DNA from: Sphingobacteriaceae bacterium
GTDB taxonomy: Bacteria; Bacteroidota; Bacteroidia; Sphingobacteriales; Sphingobacteriaceae
Direction of reading: 5' to 3'
Assembly (NCBI GenBank): GCA_029266635.1
Contig: JAQSWM010000001.1
Span: 372,001-436,000 of the forward strand
DNA: 64,000 nt
The notes beneath the pieces are model-generated. The model had not been told where the DNA came from, searched no databases, and was given only the letters and a program-made list of their open reading frames with translations. The translations under genes and the position numbers were made by a program. Numbering within the stretch: the first letter of the stretch is position 1; every line of letters begins with the position of its first letter. This document shows positions 25,837-35,496 of this stretch, piece after piece.

Positions 25837-27009
25837 ATGCCGCGTGTTAAATGTATTAAGTGTCTAAAAGAGGAAACCGTTCTAAGGGCCGGGTTCATAC
25901 GGGGGAAACAACGTTTTTTATGCAAGGAGTGTAATTACCATTTCACTATTTATAAAGAACGTGATAACGATAAGCCTTCGAGAAAAAACCACGCAACTAC
26001 TATCATTGATATTGCCAAAGCAATTGGCATTTCGGTTTCAACCGTATCACGAGCGTTAAAAGATCACCCCGATATTAGCTTGCAAACAAAAAAGGCAGTT
26101 AAACAGGTAGCCGCTGATCTCAACTATCATCCCAATACCTTAGCTCAAGGCCTCAGCAAGCGGGAAACCAGGACGATCGGCGTAATCATTCCAGATATTG
26201 AAACGTATTTCTTCTCCTCTATCCTGACCGGTATTCAAAATGTGGCTTCGGCAGCCGGATACAAGGTTATGATCAGTCAATCCAAAGAATCGCACGAAAC
26301 GGAGGTAGCCAACACTCACGCTTTTATGACAAATTGGGTGGATGGCTTACTAATTTGCCACTCAAAGGAGACAAAAACATTTGATCACATTAAGCTCCAT
26401 TTGAAAAGCGGCATACCAATCGTACACTTCGACCGTGTTTGTGACGAACTTGGAACATCTAAAGTATTGCTTGATGATTTAAACGGAGGCTTTCAGGTAA
26501 CGGATCATTTGATCTCGCAGGGCTGTAAGCGCATCGTTATTGTGATAGGCCCGCCACATTTAAATGTTTGTATAAAGCGGCTTGAGGGGTACAAAAAAGC
26601 CCTGAAGAAGAACAACATGGAATTTGATCCATCACTTGTTTGCCATACTAACCTTTCGATTAAATCCATCCTCGAAAATGTGGATGCAATTATGAAGAAG
26701 GATAAATCCATCGACGCTATTTTTTCCATATCCGATATCGGAGCAATCCGCACGATTGTCCATCTTAAGAAGAAAGGCATCAAAATTCCTGAACAAATAT
26801 CTGTGGCGGGTTTTGGCAACGAGCCGATGGGTGAAATAATTGAACCGACTCTCACATCCTTCAACCCACAGACTTACAAGATTGGTGAGACAGTGGCACA
26901 GCTTTTTCTGAACCATCTTATTGAAGGAGAAAACCACCAGCCTGCAACCAAAGTTGTAAAAGGAAACCTGATTGTAAGGTCTTCGACGCTGAGAAATCCA
27001 CCCGATTAA
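25837..27009 (+). CDS. LacI-family transcriptional regulator with N-terminal IS1-transposase-like zinc ribbon
   Basis: 390 residues. Residues 1-40 carry Cys6-x2-Cys9 and Cys29-x2-Cys32 in a setting (RAGFIRGKQRFLCKECNYHF) that strongly resembles the zinc ribbon of IS1-type InsA proteins. A basic linker follows, then a standard LacI helix-turn-helix (TIIDIAKAIGISVSTVSRAL, about 55-74) and hinge, and a periplasmic-binding-protein-like sensor domain (about 110-385; TIGVIIPDIETYFFSSILTG, DGLLICHS, VAGFGNEPMG). Standard LacI proteins are about 330-345 residues, so the ribbon accounts for the surplus. It is divergent from the PUL, with a perfect palindrome 15 bases before its start, and probably controls the PUL in response to a sugar. 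Whether the ribbon binds DNA or zinc is inference. Confidence 0.88.
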   Translation: MPRVKCIKCLKEETVLRAGFIRGKQRFLCKECNYHFTIYKERDNDKPSRKNHATTIIDIAKAIGISVSTVSRALKDHPDISLQTKKAVKQVAADLNYHPNTLAQGLSKRETRTIGVIIPDIETYFFSSILTGIQNVASAAGYKVMISQSKESHETEVANTHAFMTNWVDGLLICHSKETKTFDHIKLHLKSGIPIVHFDRVCDELGTSKVLLDDLNGGFQVTDHLISQGCKRIVIVIGPPHLNVCIKRLEGYKKALKKNNMEFDPSLVCHTNLSIKSILENVDAIMKKDKSIDAIFSISDIGAIRTIVHLKKKGIKIPEQISVAGFGNEPMGEIIEPTLTSFNPQTYKIGETVAQLFLNHLIEGENHQPATKVVKGNLIVRSSTLRNPPD

Positions 27010-27048
27010 AGGACGAGATTACCACATTCCTCAGTCCGACAGCAGGCG

Positions 27049-28335
27049 CTACCGGTTCGCGATTGCCACAAACGGCCGGTTTGTTTCGCCGGTATAGATC
27101 TGACGCGGGCGGCCGATCGGCTCCTTGTTTTCACGCATTTCTTTCCACTGGGCAATCCATCCCGGCAAACGGCCGAGGGCAAAAAGCACTGTAAACATGT
27201 CAGTGGGGAAGCCAAGCGCACGATAGATGATACCTGAATAGAAATCTACGTTAGGGTAAAGCTTACGCTCAATGAAATACGGGTCGCTCAAAGCCACTTC
27301 TTCGAGCTGCTTAGCAATTTCCAATACAGGATCGTTTATTCCGAGTTTAGACAAGATGTCGTCGCACGACTTTTTGATGATGCTGGCCCGAGGGTCGAAG
27401 TTCTTATAAACGCGATGCCCAAAGCCCATCAGGCGGAAGGGATCGTTTTTGTCTTTTGCTTTCGCGATCCATTTTTGGGTATCTCCTCCATCATTGCGGA
27501 TCTTCTCGAGCATTTCAATTACAGCCTGGTTAGCGCCACCGTGAAGCGGTCCCCAAAGCGCAGAGATCCCTGCAGATATAGAAGCGTATAAGTTACACTC
27601 CGAAGAGCCAACCATACGCACGGTTGAGGTTGAGCAGTTTTGCTCATGGTCTGCGTGGAGGATAAGCAGCTTGTTCATGGCGTCAACCACTACAGAATCT
27701 ATCTCAATATCTTCGGTACGTTGCCCGAAGGTCATATTCAGGAAATTACTGACATAATCCAGCTTGTTTTGCGGATATACAATTGGGTGCCCGAGGGATT
27801 TCTTATGTATCCAGGAAACAATCGTTGGCATTTTTGCCAGCAACTTGATAATAGTAAGGTTTTGATCTTCTTTAGACGGATGCGGGTCGAGGCTTTCAGG
27901 ATAAAATGCAGATAGCGAACAAACCAGCGAACAGAGTTGGCCCATTGGGTGCGACTTTGAAGGAAATCCATCAAAGAACTTCTTCATGTCTTCGTGCACA
28001 AGCGTATGCCTGCTTATTTGAAACTGAAAATCGTCAAGTTGCTCCCGCGTTGGCAGGTTACCGTAGATCAGCAGATATGTTACTTCAATAAACGATGCCT
28101 TTTCAGCAAGCTCTTCAATGCTGTAACCGCGATACTTCAATACGCCTTTTTCGCCATCAAGGAAGGTGATCTTGCTCTTTGTAGCTCCGGTATTTTTATA
28201 GCCAGAATCAAGCGTTACAAAACCGCTCTGATCTCTAAGCTTGGAAATATCAATTGCCTTCTCCTCCTCCGTGCCTATTACTACCGGTAGATCGTACGTT
28301 TTCTCGCCTAACTTTAAAGAAGCTGTATCTGACAT
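27049..28335 (-). CDS. gltA: Citrate synthase
   Basis: 428 residues from the ATG at 28335. An in-frame start seven codons upstream exists, but homolog-like sequence begins at MSDTASLKLGEKTYDLPV. It is the type II citrate synthase of the TCA cycle: oxaloacetate plus acetyl-CoA gives citrate. Catalytic residues are visible as His in LILHADHEQN, His in GPLHGGANQ, and Asp in YPNVDFYSGI. GFGHRVYKNFDPR is the conserved substrate-binding block. The length is normal. It stands alone, convergent with the LacI regulator (39 bases between stops). A perfect -7 box lies just upstream. Confidence 0.97.
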   Translation of the reverse strand: MSDTASLKLGEKTYDLPVVIGTEEEKAIDISKLRDQSGFVTLDSGYKNTGATKSKITFLDGEKGVLKYRGYSIEELAEKASFIEVTYLLIYGNLPTREQLDDFQFQISRHTLVHEDMKKFFDGFPSKSHPMGQLCSLVCSLSAFYPESLDPHPSKEDQNLTIIKLLAKMPTIVSWIHKKSLGHPIVYPQNKLDYVSNFLNMTFGQRTEDIEIDSVVVDAMNKLLILHADHEQNCSTSTVRMVGSSECNLYASISAGISALWGPLHGGANQAVIEMLEKIRNDGGDTQKWIAKAKDKNDPFRLMGFGHRVYKNFDPRASIIKKSCDDILSKLGINDPVLEIAKQLEEVALSDPYFIERKLYPNVDFYSGIIYRALGFPTDMFTVLFALGRLPGWIAQWKEMRENKEPIGRPRQIYTGETNRPFVAIANR

Positions 28336-28353
28336 TATAATTGAGTTATCTGG

Positions 28354-28361
28354 CAAAATTA
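28354..28361 (-). promoter_or_regulatory. Bacteroidota -7 box (TAATTTTG) for citrate synthase
   Basis: A perfect match to TAnnTTTG on the leftward strand, placing the transcript start about 15 bases before the ATG. No clear -33 TTG element was seen at the expected distance. Confidence 0.5.
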
Positions 28362-28477
28362 ATTAAATCTCCATCTTTTGGAAGTTTTTTTAGATGGCCG
28401 TTTGAAAATGGCCAGACAGTGAAATTGTAGTTCACGCATTTGTGTTTAGCCGCCATTCTTAAAAGAGAACTATTTGC

Positions 28478-30640
28478 CTACAAACGGATTTTTAGCCCTC
28501 CGTTCACAACAAAACCATCAAGGGGAGCATAGATGTCTGTAAACACGGGGTTGGTAATACTCCCTGAATAAATGTTGCTGAATTTGGTTTGCCTTGTATC
28601 TAAGAAGTTTTCAAAGTTCACATATAGCGAAAATGTTTCCCATAGCTTTTCTGCCATAAACCCCGTAGTCCAGTAAGCTTTGCCTGTTGCGCCGGTATTT
28701 AGGTTTTGTTTACCGAAATAGTAAGCCTCAGCTCCCACTTTCCACTTATCCTCCACCTCGTACATCAGTACAGAATTTATCCGGTGTGCCGGCGTAAGAG
28801 AATTTTGAACAATGCTCATTCCCTCATGAACCTGTGCATCTGTATATGTGTATCCCAAAAACAGTTGAAAGTCATCGAACCCAAGTTTCACATTGGTTTC
28901 TGTTCCGCGGGTATCTATATGGCCGTTTATATTTTGCAACTGGTAAGTTTCGGCACTCAGCGGTACCAGGAACGTCGGGTGGTTCAGGTATGTATAAAAA
29001 AACAAATGATTGATGCTGAAGCTAACATCACCGCTCAGCGACGGAGTGAAGTTAAAGTCCAGGTTTGCGCCATAGCTTTTCTCCAGCCTGTTTAATGATG
29101 GGCTGATTGGCAACACCCCCTCGTAATGGATCCGCTCGCTTTCTTCCGTAAAAATGGTCGGGGCTTTATAGCCAAGGCCGCCACCAAGGCGGGATGAAAG
29201 CGTATTACTCACCTTAAACAGAGCCGATATCCGGGGCAGTAATGCCCAGCCGTAATCCGCAACATGATCTGCCCTTAAACCTGTTTCAATATTCATCCAT
29301 CTGGTAACCGTAAAGGTGTTCTGGACAAAAGCGCCGACTGTGTTCTGGCTATAGTCGCGGGCTAGTGTTGGGCTATTTTGTTCTTCGAAATTATCGGCGA
29401 ACACATTCAGCCCGGCAATCCACTCGCTCCTGTTGCCAGTAAATGAATAATTGGCTTCACTGAATAGCGACTTCTGCACGCCGCTGAAGCTATAATCCGG
29501 CACAGTGATCGCTCTGTCAAAGTAGCCGTAACTTGCTTTTAAATGCACCTGGCTCCTTTCATTCAACACATGCTGAAAAGATAATTGAGAGCTCGCCCGA
29601 CGGGTTCTGTTCCGTTCAAAGTAGGTGTGCCCAGCATCAGCATCACCTTCAATAAAGTGAATGTCGCCGCCTACGCGGTTTTCAAATGTGGTGTTCAGGC
29701 CTACATTCAGGCTGGTTTTCTCCCCCAGGTAGAGAAATATCTTTGGATTGAAATAATACCTTTCGAACTCAGGAATGGCTGTCAGATCAATTCCTGCCGG
29801 GTCGTAAGCTGAATTCGAATTTCGCGAAGCAAACAACGTAAGCCCAAGTTTTTCGCTCAGCCGCTCACCATAAAATCCGTTTATGTCCAATCCTCCGGCA
29901 GATGTTGCATTCAGGTGAAACCGAAGTTCACGTTCATTCCGGGGAGTTTTTGAGATCAGGTTCACAAGCCCGGCAATAGCGCCGCCTCCGTACAAAGTAG
30001 ATGCAGAACCTTTGATTATTTCCACTTGCTTCAGGTCCAGAGGAGCAGTTTGCAGCAGCCCCAACCCACTTGCAGCGCCTGAAAATAACGGGAAACCATC
30101 TTTTAATATCTGGGTGTACCTTCCATCTAAACCCTGTATTCGGATAGACGCGTTTGCAGATGTCGCCGACGTTTGCTGCGTTTGTATGCCGGTGCTCTCT
30201 GCGAGCAGCATCCTGATGTCGCCGGGCTTCATGTTTCCTTTTTCTTCCAGTTCTTCGCCCGCGATAAATTCTACCCTCGTCGGGATACTTTGAATGGTGC
30301 GGGTACTGCGGGTTGAGGTAATTACCACCTCATCGATTTCCTGTGCTATGGGGGCAAGCAACACGGCGATTGTGTCTGTTGATGAAGGGAAAACAATGCT
30401 ATCAGTCCGTGTAAAATAACCTATATAACTGAACCGTACAGGCAACTTCCCATTCGGCAGGCCTTCTATCCTTACGAAACCATTTTGATCAGCAGAAGTA
30501 ATTTCGCCGTTTATCATTACAGTTGCCTTGGGTAAAGGTTCTGCTGTGCGACTGTCTCTGATCAGAGCTTTAAAAATATTCTGGCTATAGAGTTGTGAAC
30601 CGCTCAAAACCATGAGCATTAAAAAAACATATTTTTTCAT
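28478..30640 (-). CDS. TonB-dependent outer-membrane receptor (non-SusC)
   Basis: 720 residues: signal peptide (ending LYSQ), carboxypeptidase-regulatory-like domain (about 22-95, with ADQNGFVRIEGLPNG), TonB-box-like EIDEVVITSTRS, plug (IRIQGLDGRYTQILKDGFPL, VEIIKGSASTLYGGGAIAGLVNLISK) and barrel ending in VNGGLKIRL. The plug and size match siderophore, vitamin or metal receptors rather than the SusC class; the ligand is not determinable. There is no partner gene beside it: citrate synthase lies 142 bases away on the 3-prime side and a DUF1206 gene diverges upstream. Confidence 0.92.
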   Translation of the reverse strand: MKKYVFLMLMVLSGSQLYSQNIFKALIRDSRTAEPLPKATVMINGEITSADQNGFVRIEGLPNGKLPVRFSYIGYFTRTDSIVFPSSTDTIAVLLAPIAQEIDEVVITSTRSTRTIQSIPTRVEFIAGEELEEKGNMKPGDIRMLLAESTGIQTQQTSATSANASIRIQGLDGRYTQILKDGFPLFSGAASGLGLLQTAPLDLKQVEIIKGSASTLYGGGAIAGLVNLISKTPRNERELRFHLNATSAGGLDINGFYGERLSEKLGLTLFASRNSNSAYDPAGIDLTAIPEFERYYFNPKIFLYLGEKTSLNVGLNTTFENRVGGDIHFIEGDADAGHTYFERNRTRRASSQLSFQHVLNERSQVHLKASYGYFDRAITVPDYSFSGVQKSLFSEANYSFTGNRSEWIAGLNVFADNFEEQNSPTLARDYSQNTVGAFVQNTFTVTRWMNIETGLRADHVADYGWALLPRISALFKVSNTLSSRLGGGLGYKAPTIFTEESERIHYEGVLPISPSLNRLEKSYGANLDFNFTPSLSGDVSFSINHLFFYTYLNHPTFLVPLSAETYQLQNINGHIDTRGTETNVKLGFDDFQLFLGYTYTDAQVHEGMSIVQNSLTPAHRINSVLMYEVEDKWKVGAEAYYFGKQNLNTGATGKAYWTTGFMAEKLWETFSLYVNFENFLDTRQTKFSNIYSGSITNPVFTDIYAPLDGFVVNGGLKIRL

Positions 30641-30797
30641 CTGAAGGCTAACCGATTATCAACAAACTTGTCTATAAGATGACATCGTCCGCAAGCCGCA
30701 AAACTACACAATCTGCTTCCCTCCTTCGCCGAAGCCGACGGCTGGTTCAAACAAATTCAGGCCATCTTTCTTATTAGCTTAGTTTCAGCAACCATAC

Positions 30798-31604
30798 ATG
30801 AACATCGGTAAAAAATTAACGGAAAATGTCAAGCCTATAGCCCAAACGGGGCTTATTGCCAAAGCTATTGTGTACTGCCTGCTGGGTTTGCTGGTGCTAA
30901 TGGCAGCGATGAACATGGGCGGGCATTCTGAGGAGGAGACAGATAAAACAGGCGTTGTAAAATTTGTTTATGACTTACCCGGCGGCGAGATAATTCTTGC
31001 GGCCATTGCATTAGGGTTGATCTGTTATTGCATTTGGCGTGGCATCAAAACCTTTCTGGATACCGAACACAAAGGCAATAAAGCAAAGGGTCTGGCGGCA
31101 AGGCTTCGGTACCTGTTCAGCGGTTTAATTTATGCGGCACTTGCAGCCTATGCAATTAAGGTACTATTTTCCGGCAGCAACAACTCTGGCGACAGCAAAC
31201 AAGGTTTGGCGCAGAAGCTGTTGAGCGAACCGATGGGAGAATGGCTTGTGGGAGCCGCAGCATTGATTTTTATCGGAGTGGGAATTTACCAGGTTTTTTA
31301 TGGGCTATCCGAAAAATATCGGAAACACGCAGACAAAGCCGGAGATGCCAGCACAAAAAGAATTCTACTGATGGCCGGCAAAGTCGGGTATGTGGCAAGA
31401 GGCATTGTATGGCTGCTGATAGGGTGGCTTTTCCTCAAGGCCGCTCTTCACTCTAACTCATCCGAAGCAGGCGATACTTCCAAAGCGTTCGGCTTTCTAT
31501 CGAAAGCATCTTATGGACCCTACCTGCTCTTCATCATGGGGTTCGGGCTGATTTGCTACGGCATCTTTAATTTTGTGCGTGTGCGATATGAAAAGTTCGA
31601 CTAA
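30798..31604 (+). CDS. DUF1206 family membrane protein
   Basis: 268 residues containing three repeats of a two-helix unit: GLIAKAIVYCLLGLLVLMAA, LRYLFSGLIYAALAAYAIKV and VGYVARGIVWLLIGWLFLKA each begin a repeat, and each is followed by a second helix (for example ILAAIALGLICYCIWRGIKT). This internal triplication is diagnostic of DUF1206. The function is unknown; it is an inner-membrane protein. It is transcribed alone, divergent from the TonB receptor. Length is typical. Confidence 0.88.
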   Translation: MNIGKKLTENVKPIAQTGLIAKAIVYCLLGLLVLMAAMNMGGHSEEETDKTGVVKFVYDLPGGEIILAAIALGLICYCIWRGIKTFLDTEHKGNKAKGLAARLRYLFSGLIYAALAAYAIKVLFSGSNNSGDSKQGLAQKLLSEPMGEWLVGAAALIFIGVGIYQVFYGLSEKYRKHADKAGDASTKRILLMAGKVGYVARGIVWLLIGWLFLKAALHSNSSEAGDTSKAFGFLSKASYGPYLLFIMGFGLICYGIFNFVRVRYEKFD

Positions 31605-31713
31605 GCTCCTTTTACCGTACATCGTTATACAATTGTGACATAACAGTATAGATAATTATTAGTCCAAAACGCTGGAGAATACCTAAATTGCCGTCAGAAA
31701 CCAATTATTCTCC

Positions 31714-34035
31714 ATGCGCCGTAGAGGTTATTATCTGCTGCTTGCCGGCTTGGCGACTTTATACGCCGTAGACTCTTGTAAATTTGCAACCTCGGCTGCT
31801 TCAGAGCCTTCCATCCCCGATACGGTAAGCTACAATTTCGACATCCGGCCTATTTTATCTGATAAGTGCTTTGCCTGCCATGGTCCGGATGCCAACAAAC
31901 GTGAAGCAGGCCTCAGGCTCGACATTGCCGATTCTGCTTACAAAGCTTTAAAGGAGCATCCCGGAGCCCACGCCCTTGTGCCTGGCAAACCTGAATTTTC
32001 AGAAGCATTTCTCCGCATCACCTCAAAGGACACTTCCATGCTGATGCCGCCGCCTTCGTCAAATTTGAAATTGACTACAACGGAGATAAGCTTAATTGAA
32101 AAGTGGATCAAACAGGGAGCAAAATATGAGAAACACTGGTCGTTCATCCCACCTAAAAAGCCATCACTACCCAAAATAGAAGATGAGGAGTGGCCCAAAA
32201 ATCAGATTGACTATTTCATCCTGGCGAAACAGGAAAAAAGAGGTTTGTCGCCCAATCCCGAGTCCGACAAAGAGCGCCTGCTGAAGCGGGTTAGCCTCGA
32301 TCTTACAGGCTTGCCGCCTACCATTGAGATGATGGACCGCTTTATGGCAGACAAAAGCGCTAATGCCTACGAAAAGATAGTTGATCAGCTTCTCCAAAGC
32401 CCAGCTTACGGCGAAAAGATGGCTCTTCATTGGCTGGATATAGCCCGGTACGCCGATTCACATGGCTACCAGGATGACAGCTATCGCAGCCAATGGCCTT
32501 GGCGTGATTGGGTGATCCATGCCTTTAACAAAAACTTCTCTTACAAAGATTTCCTGACTATGCAGTTGGCCGGCGATTTGATACCGAACGCCACCAAAGA
32601 ACAGATACTGGCAACAGGATTCAATCGGAACCATAAGATTACAGAAGAGGGCGGCGTTGTAGATGAAGAGTACCGCATAGAATATGTTACTGATCGCACC
32701 AATACCTTTGCCAAGGGAATTTTAGGTATCACGATGGAATGTGCGCACTGCCACGACCATAAGTACGACCCGTTCTCGCAAAAAGAACATTACCAGATGT
32801 CCGCATTCTTCAACAATGTAAAGGAAGTTGGGCTTGAGTCGGTGGTGGGCGGACCTGAAACCTACGCCAAGAAGCCGCTGATGGCAATCACCGACAAGGA
32901 TATTAAAGATGTGTTGAGCTTCATCAACAAACCCGATACAAGCCGGCTGATTGTTTCGGTGATGGGCGACAATGATACGCTGCGAAAAACACACATCCTG
33001 AATCGCGGCTCCTACGATGCTCCCGGTGAAGAAGTAGAAGCCGGTACACCCAAATCAATACTCGCCTTCGACAAAAAATATCCGAAGAACCGCCTTGGCT
33101 TGGCTGAATGGCTTTTCGACAAACGCAATCCGCTTACATCACGAGTTTTCGTCAACCAGATGTGGCAGGAAATATTTGGAAAAGGAATAGTGAAAACCTC
33201 GGGCGACTTTGGCATGCAGGGCGAGCTTCCCTCCCATCCTGAACTCCTGGACTGGCTTGCAGTAGATTTTATGGAGCATGGCTGGAATATCAAGCGGCTG
33301 ATGAAGCAATTTGTAACTTCCGCCACCTACAGGCAGTCAACAGCAGTTCCTGCTGAAAAATTGAAGGCAGATCCTGATAATATTTTATTGGCAAGAGCTC
33401 CACGGGCGAGGCTACAGGCAGAATTTGTGAGAGATTTAGTATTGTCAACCAGCGGGCTGTTGGTGCGCACAGTGGGCGGCCCGAGCGTTAAGCCCTATCA
33501 GCCGCCCGGCTTATGGGAACTGGCATCGTCCGGACGAGGGATTCTGAAAACATACCGCCAGGATCACGGCACCGACTTGTATCGTCGTGGCATTTATACT
33601 TTCATCAAACGCACGGTTCCGCCGCCAATCATGGGAATTTTCGATGCCAGCAACCGCGACCAGTGTGAGGTGAAACGCCTAAATACCAACACACCCTTAC
33701 AAGCTTTGGCAATGCTGAACGACCCGACGGTTAATGAAGCTTCGCGAGTACTGGCAGCCAGGCTGGCCGTAGAAAAGACTTCTGTTAAAGACAAATTGAC
33801 TAAAGCCTTCCGGCTAATCATCTGCCGCAAGCCGAAAGAAAACGAATTAGCACTGCTCAATAACTATTATACCGAGCAATTAAAGACATTCAAGTCGCAG
33901 CCGGCGAGAGCAGAAAAACTACTGGCGATTGGGGAGTTCCCGATCCCGGATAACTTAAATAAGGTAAATACCGCCGCCATGATGCAGGTGCTTACAGCAA
34001 TTTACAACCTGGAGGAAGCCATAACAAAGTCATAG
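31714..34035 (+). CDS. PSCyt1/DUF1549/DUF1553 domain protein (planctomycete-type cytochrome)
   Basis: 773 residues. After an N-terminal signal (possible lipoprotein Cys in AVDSC) comes a PSCyt1 c-type heme domain with the motif CFACH in ILSDKCFACHGPDANKREAG. Next is DUF1549 (PKNQIDYFILAKQEKRG, HWLDIARYADSHGYQDD) with a second CxxCH in MECAHCHDHKYDP, then DUF1553 (KRNPLTSRVFVNQMWQEIFG, TSATYRQST, NRDQCEVKRLNTNTPLQALAMLNDP). Family knowledge: this architecture is abundant in Planctomycetes and occurs in Bacteroidota, always next to DUF1501 genes; its biochemical role is unknown. It starts a rightward operon with a two-base gap to the next gene. Confidence 0.93.
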   Translation: MRRRGYYLLLAGLATLYAVDSCKFATSAASEPSIPDTVSYNFDIRPILSDKCFACHGPDANKREAGLRLDIADSAYKALKEHPGAHALVPGKPEFSEAFLRITSKDTSMLMPPPSSNLKLTTTEISLIEKWIKQGAKYEKHWSFIPPKKPSLPKIEDEEWPKNQIDYFILAKQEKRGLSPNPESDKERLLKRVSLDLTGLPPTIEMMDRFMADKSANAYEKIVDQLLQSPAYGEKMALHWLDIARYADSHGYQDDSYRSQWPWRDWVIHAFNKNFSYKDFLTMQLAGDLIPNATKEQILATGFNRNHKITEEGGVVDEEYRIEYVTDRTNTFAKGILGITMECAHCHDHKYDPFSQKEHYQMSAFFNNVKEVGLESVVGGPETYAKKPLMAITDKDIKDVLSFINKPDTSRLIVSVMGDNDTLRKTHILNRGSYDAPGEEVEAGTPKSILAFDKKYPKNRLGLAEWLFDKRNPLTSRVFVNQMWQEIFGKGIVKTSGDFGMQGELPSHPELLDWLAVDFMEHGWNIKRLMKQFVTSATYRQSTAVPAEKLKADPDNILLARAPRARLQAEFVRDLVLSTSGLLVRTVGGPSVKPYQPPGLWELASSGRGILKTYRQDHGTDLYRRGIYTFIKRTVPPPIMGIFDASNRDQCEVKRLNTNTPLQALAMLNDPTVNEASRVLAARLAVEKTSVKDKLTKAFRLIICRKPKENELALLNNYYTEQLKTFKSQPARAEKLLAIGEFPIPDNLNKVNTAAMMQVLTAIYNLEEAITKS

Positions 34036-34037
34036 GT

Positions 34038-35489
34038 ATGGATAAAGAAATTATAGAACACGGCTTAACGTTCAACCGGCGGCGCTTTTTGTCGAGGTTG
34101 AGCCTTGGCTTAGGAAGCATTGCACTGGGTTCGCTTTTGGTGCCGGATCTCTTCAGCGCAAGTGCCGAGGAGAACGATCTTCCCACCGGCATCCCTCACT
34201 TTGCGCCGAAGGCAAAGCGGGTTATCTACCTTTTCCAGAATGGAGCGCCTTCTCAACTGGAGCTGTTTGATTACAAGCCATTGTTGAGGCAAATGATGGG
34301 CCAGGAGCTCCCGGCTTCCATCAGAAGCGGGCAAAGGCTCACCGGGATGACTGCTAATCAGGCTTCGTTCCCACTGGTTGGCTCCTTCACGAACTTTGAA
34401 CAATACGGGCAATCAAGAGCCTGGATTAGCGATTTGCTGCCATACACGTCGAAAGTGGTAGATGATCTCTGCATCGTCAAGTCCATGTACACCGAAGCCA
34501 TCAACCACGATCCTGCCCTCACCTTCTTCCAAACCGGGGCGCAGCAGGGCAATCGCCCGAGTATGGGCTCCTGGTTGAGCTACGGCCTGGGAAGTGAAAA
34601 CAAGAACCTCCCATCCTTCACCGTACTCCTCTCAAAAGGAAAAGGCAACAGCCAGGGAGTGTATTCCAAACTTTGGTCGAACGGATTTCTGGATTCTATC
34701 CACCAGGGGGTACAGTTCAGCAGTGGCGAAGATCCCGTGCTTTATCTGAATGATCCTGAGGGCATGAACCGCTTTGAGCGGAGGAAAATGCTTGACAAAA
34801 TTTCAGCGCTGAACCAGTTATCGTACGATGAATTCGGTGATCCTGAAATCAACACCAAGATCCAGCAATACGAAATGGCATACCGCATGCAAACGGCGGT
34901 GCCTGATATTATGGACCTTTCCAAAGAGTCGGACGATATTATTAAGATGTACGGGTCCGATTGTATGGTTCCCGGAACTTTTGCGGCTAACTGTTTGCTG
35001 GCACGAAAGCTTTCGGAAAACGGGGTACGCTTTGTACAATTATATCATCAGGGTTGGGATCAGCATAGCAACCTCCCCAATGCACTCACCGGACAGGCAA
35101 AAGATGTTGATCAGGCATCTGCGGCTTTAGTGACTGATCTAAAGCAAAGAGGGCTGTTGGATGAAACGCTTGTGATCTGGGGCGGAGAATTCGGGCGTAC
35201 TAATTACAGCCAGGGTAAGCTTACTGCAACCAATTACGGTCGCGACCATCATCCGCGTTGCTTTACAATCTGGATGGCGGGCGGAGGCATAAAGCCCGGC
35301 ATCGTGTATGGCGATACCGACGATTTCGGTTATAACATCACCAAAGATCCTGTTCACGTACATGATTTTCACGCAACGGTTTTAAATCAGCTCGGGCTGG
35401 ATCATGAGAAACTCACATATAAGCATCTCGGGCGAAGATATCGCCTTACTGACGTTGCCGGAAAAGTAATAAAAGGCATCATAACATAA
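34038..35489 (+). CDS. DUF1501 domain protein with twin-arginine signal
   Basis: 483 residues. A twin-arginine-type signal, NRRRFLSRLSLGLGSIALGS, lies near residues 13-33, so it is probably exported folded. DUF1501 features belong to the alkaline phosphatase/sulfatase-like superfamily: RVIYLFQNGAPSQLELFDYKP, VDDLCIVKSMYTEAINHDPA, WDQHSNLPNALTGQAKDVDQ and WGGEFGRTNYSQGKLTATN followed by YGRDHHP. Family knowledge: DUF1501 proteins are the constant partners of DUF1549/DUF1553 proteins; no enzyme activity is established. It is separated by two bases upstream and seven downstream, so surely one transcript. Confidence 0.93.
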   Translation: MDKEIIEHGLTFNRRRFLSRLSLGLGSIALGSLLVPDLFSASAEENDLPTGIPHFAPKAKRVIYLFQNGAPSQLELFDYKPLLRQMMGQELPASIRSGQRLTGMTANQASFPLVGSFTNFEQYGQSRAWISDLLPYTSKVVDDLCIVKSMYTEAINHDPALTFFQTGAQQGNRPSMGSWLSYGLGSENKNLPSFTVLLSKGKGNSQGVYSKLWSNGFLDSIHQGVQFSSGEDPVLYLNDPEGMNRFERRKMLDKISALNQLSYDEFGDPEINTKIQQYEMAYRMQTAVPDIMDLSKESDDIIKMYGSDCMVPGTFAANCLLARKLSENGVRFVQLYHQGWDQHSNLPNALTGQAKDVDQASAALVTDLKQRGLLDETLVIWGGEFGRTNYSQGKLTATNYGRDHHPRCFTIWMAGGGIKPGIVYGDTDDFGYNITKDPVHVHDFHATVLNQLGLDHEKLTYKHLGRRYRLTDVAGKVIKGIIT

Positions 35490-35496
35490 CCATCCA

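Noticed and set aside
25858-25970. Remnant of an IS1-type insertion sequence at the regulator start
   Set aside because: Only the zinc-ribbon coding part is present, in frame with the regulator, with no terminal repeats or catalytic DDE/insB part seen; a domain fusion is the better reading.
28390-28425. TGGCC...GGCCA hairpin after the TonB receptor as a terminator
   Set aside because: The stem is only five pairs, and no T-run follows on the strand of the receptor gene.
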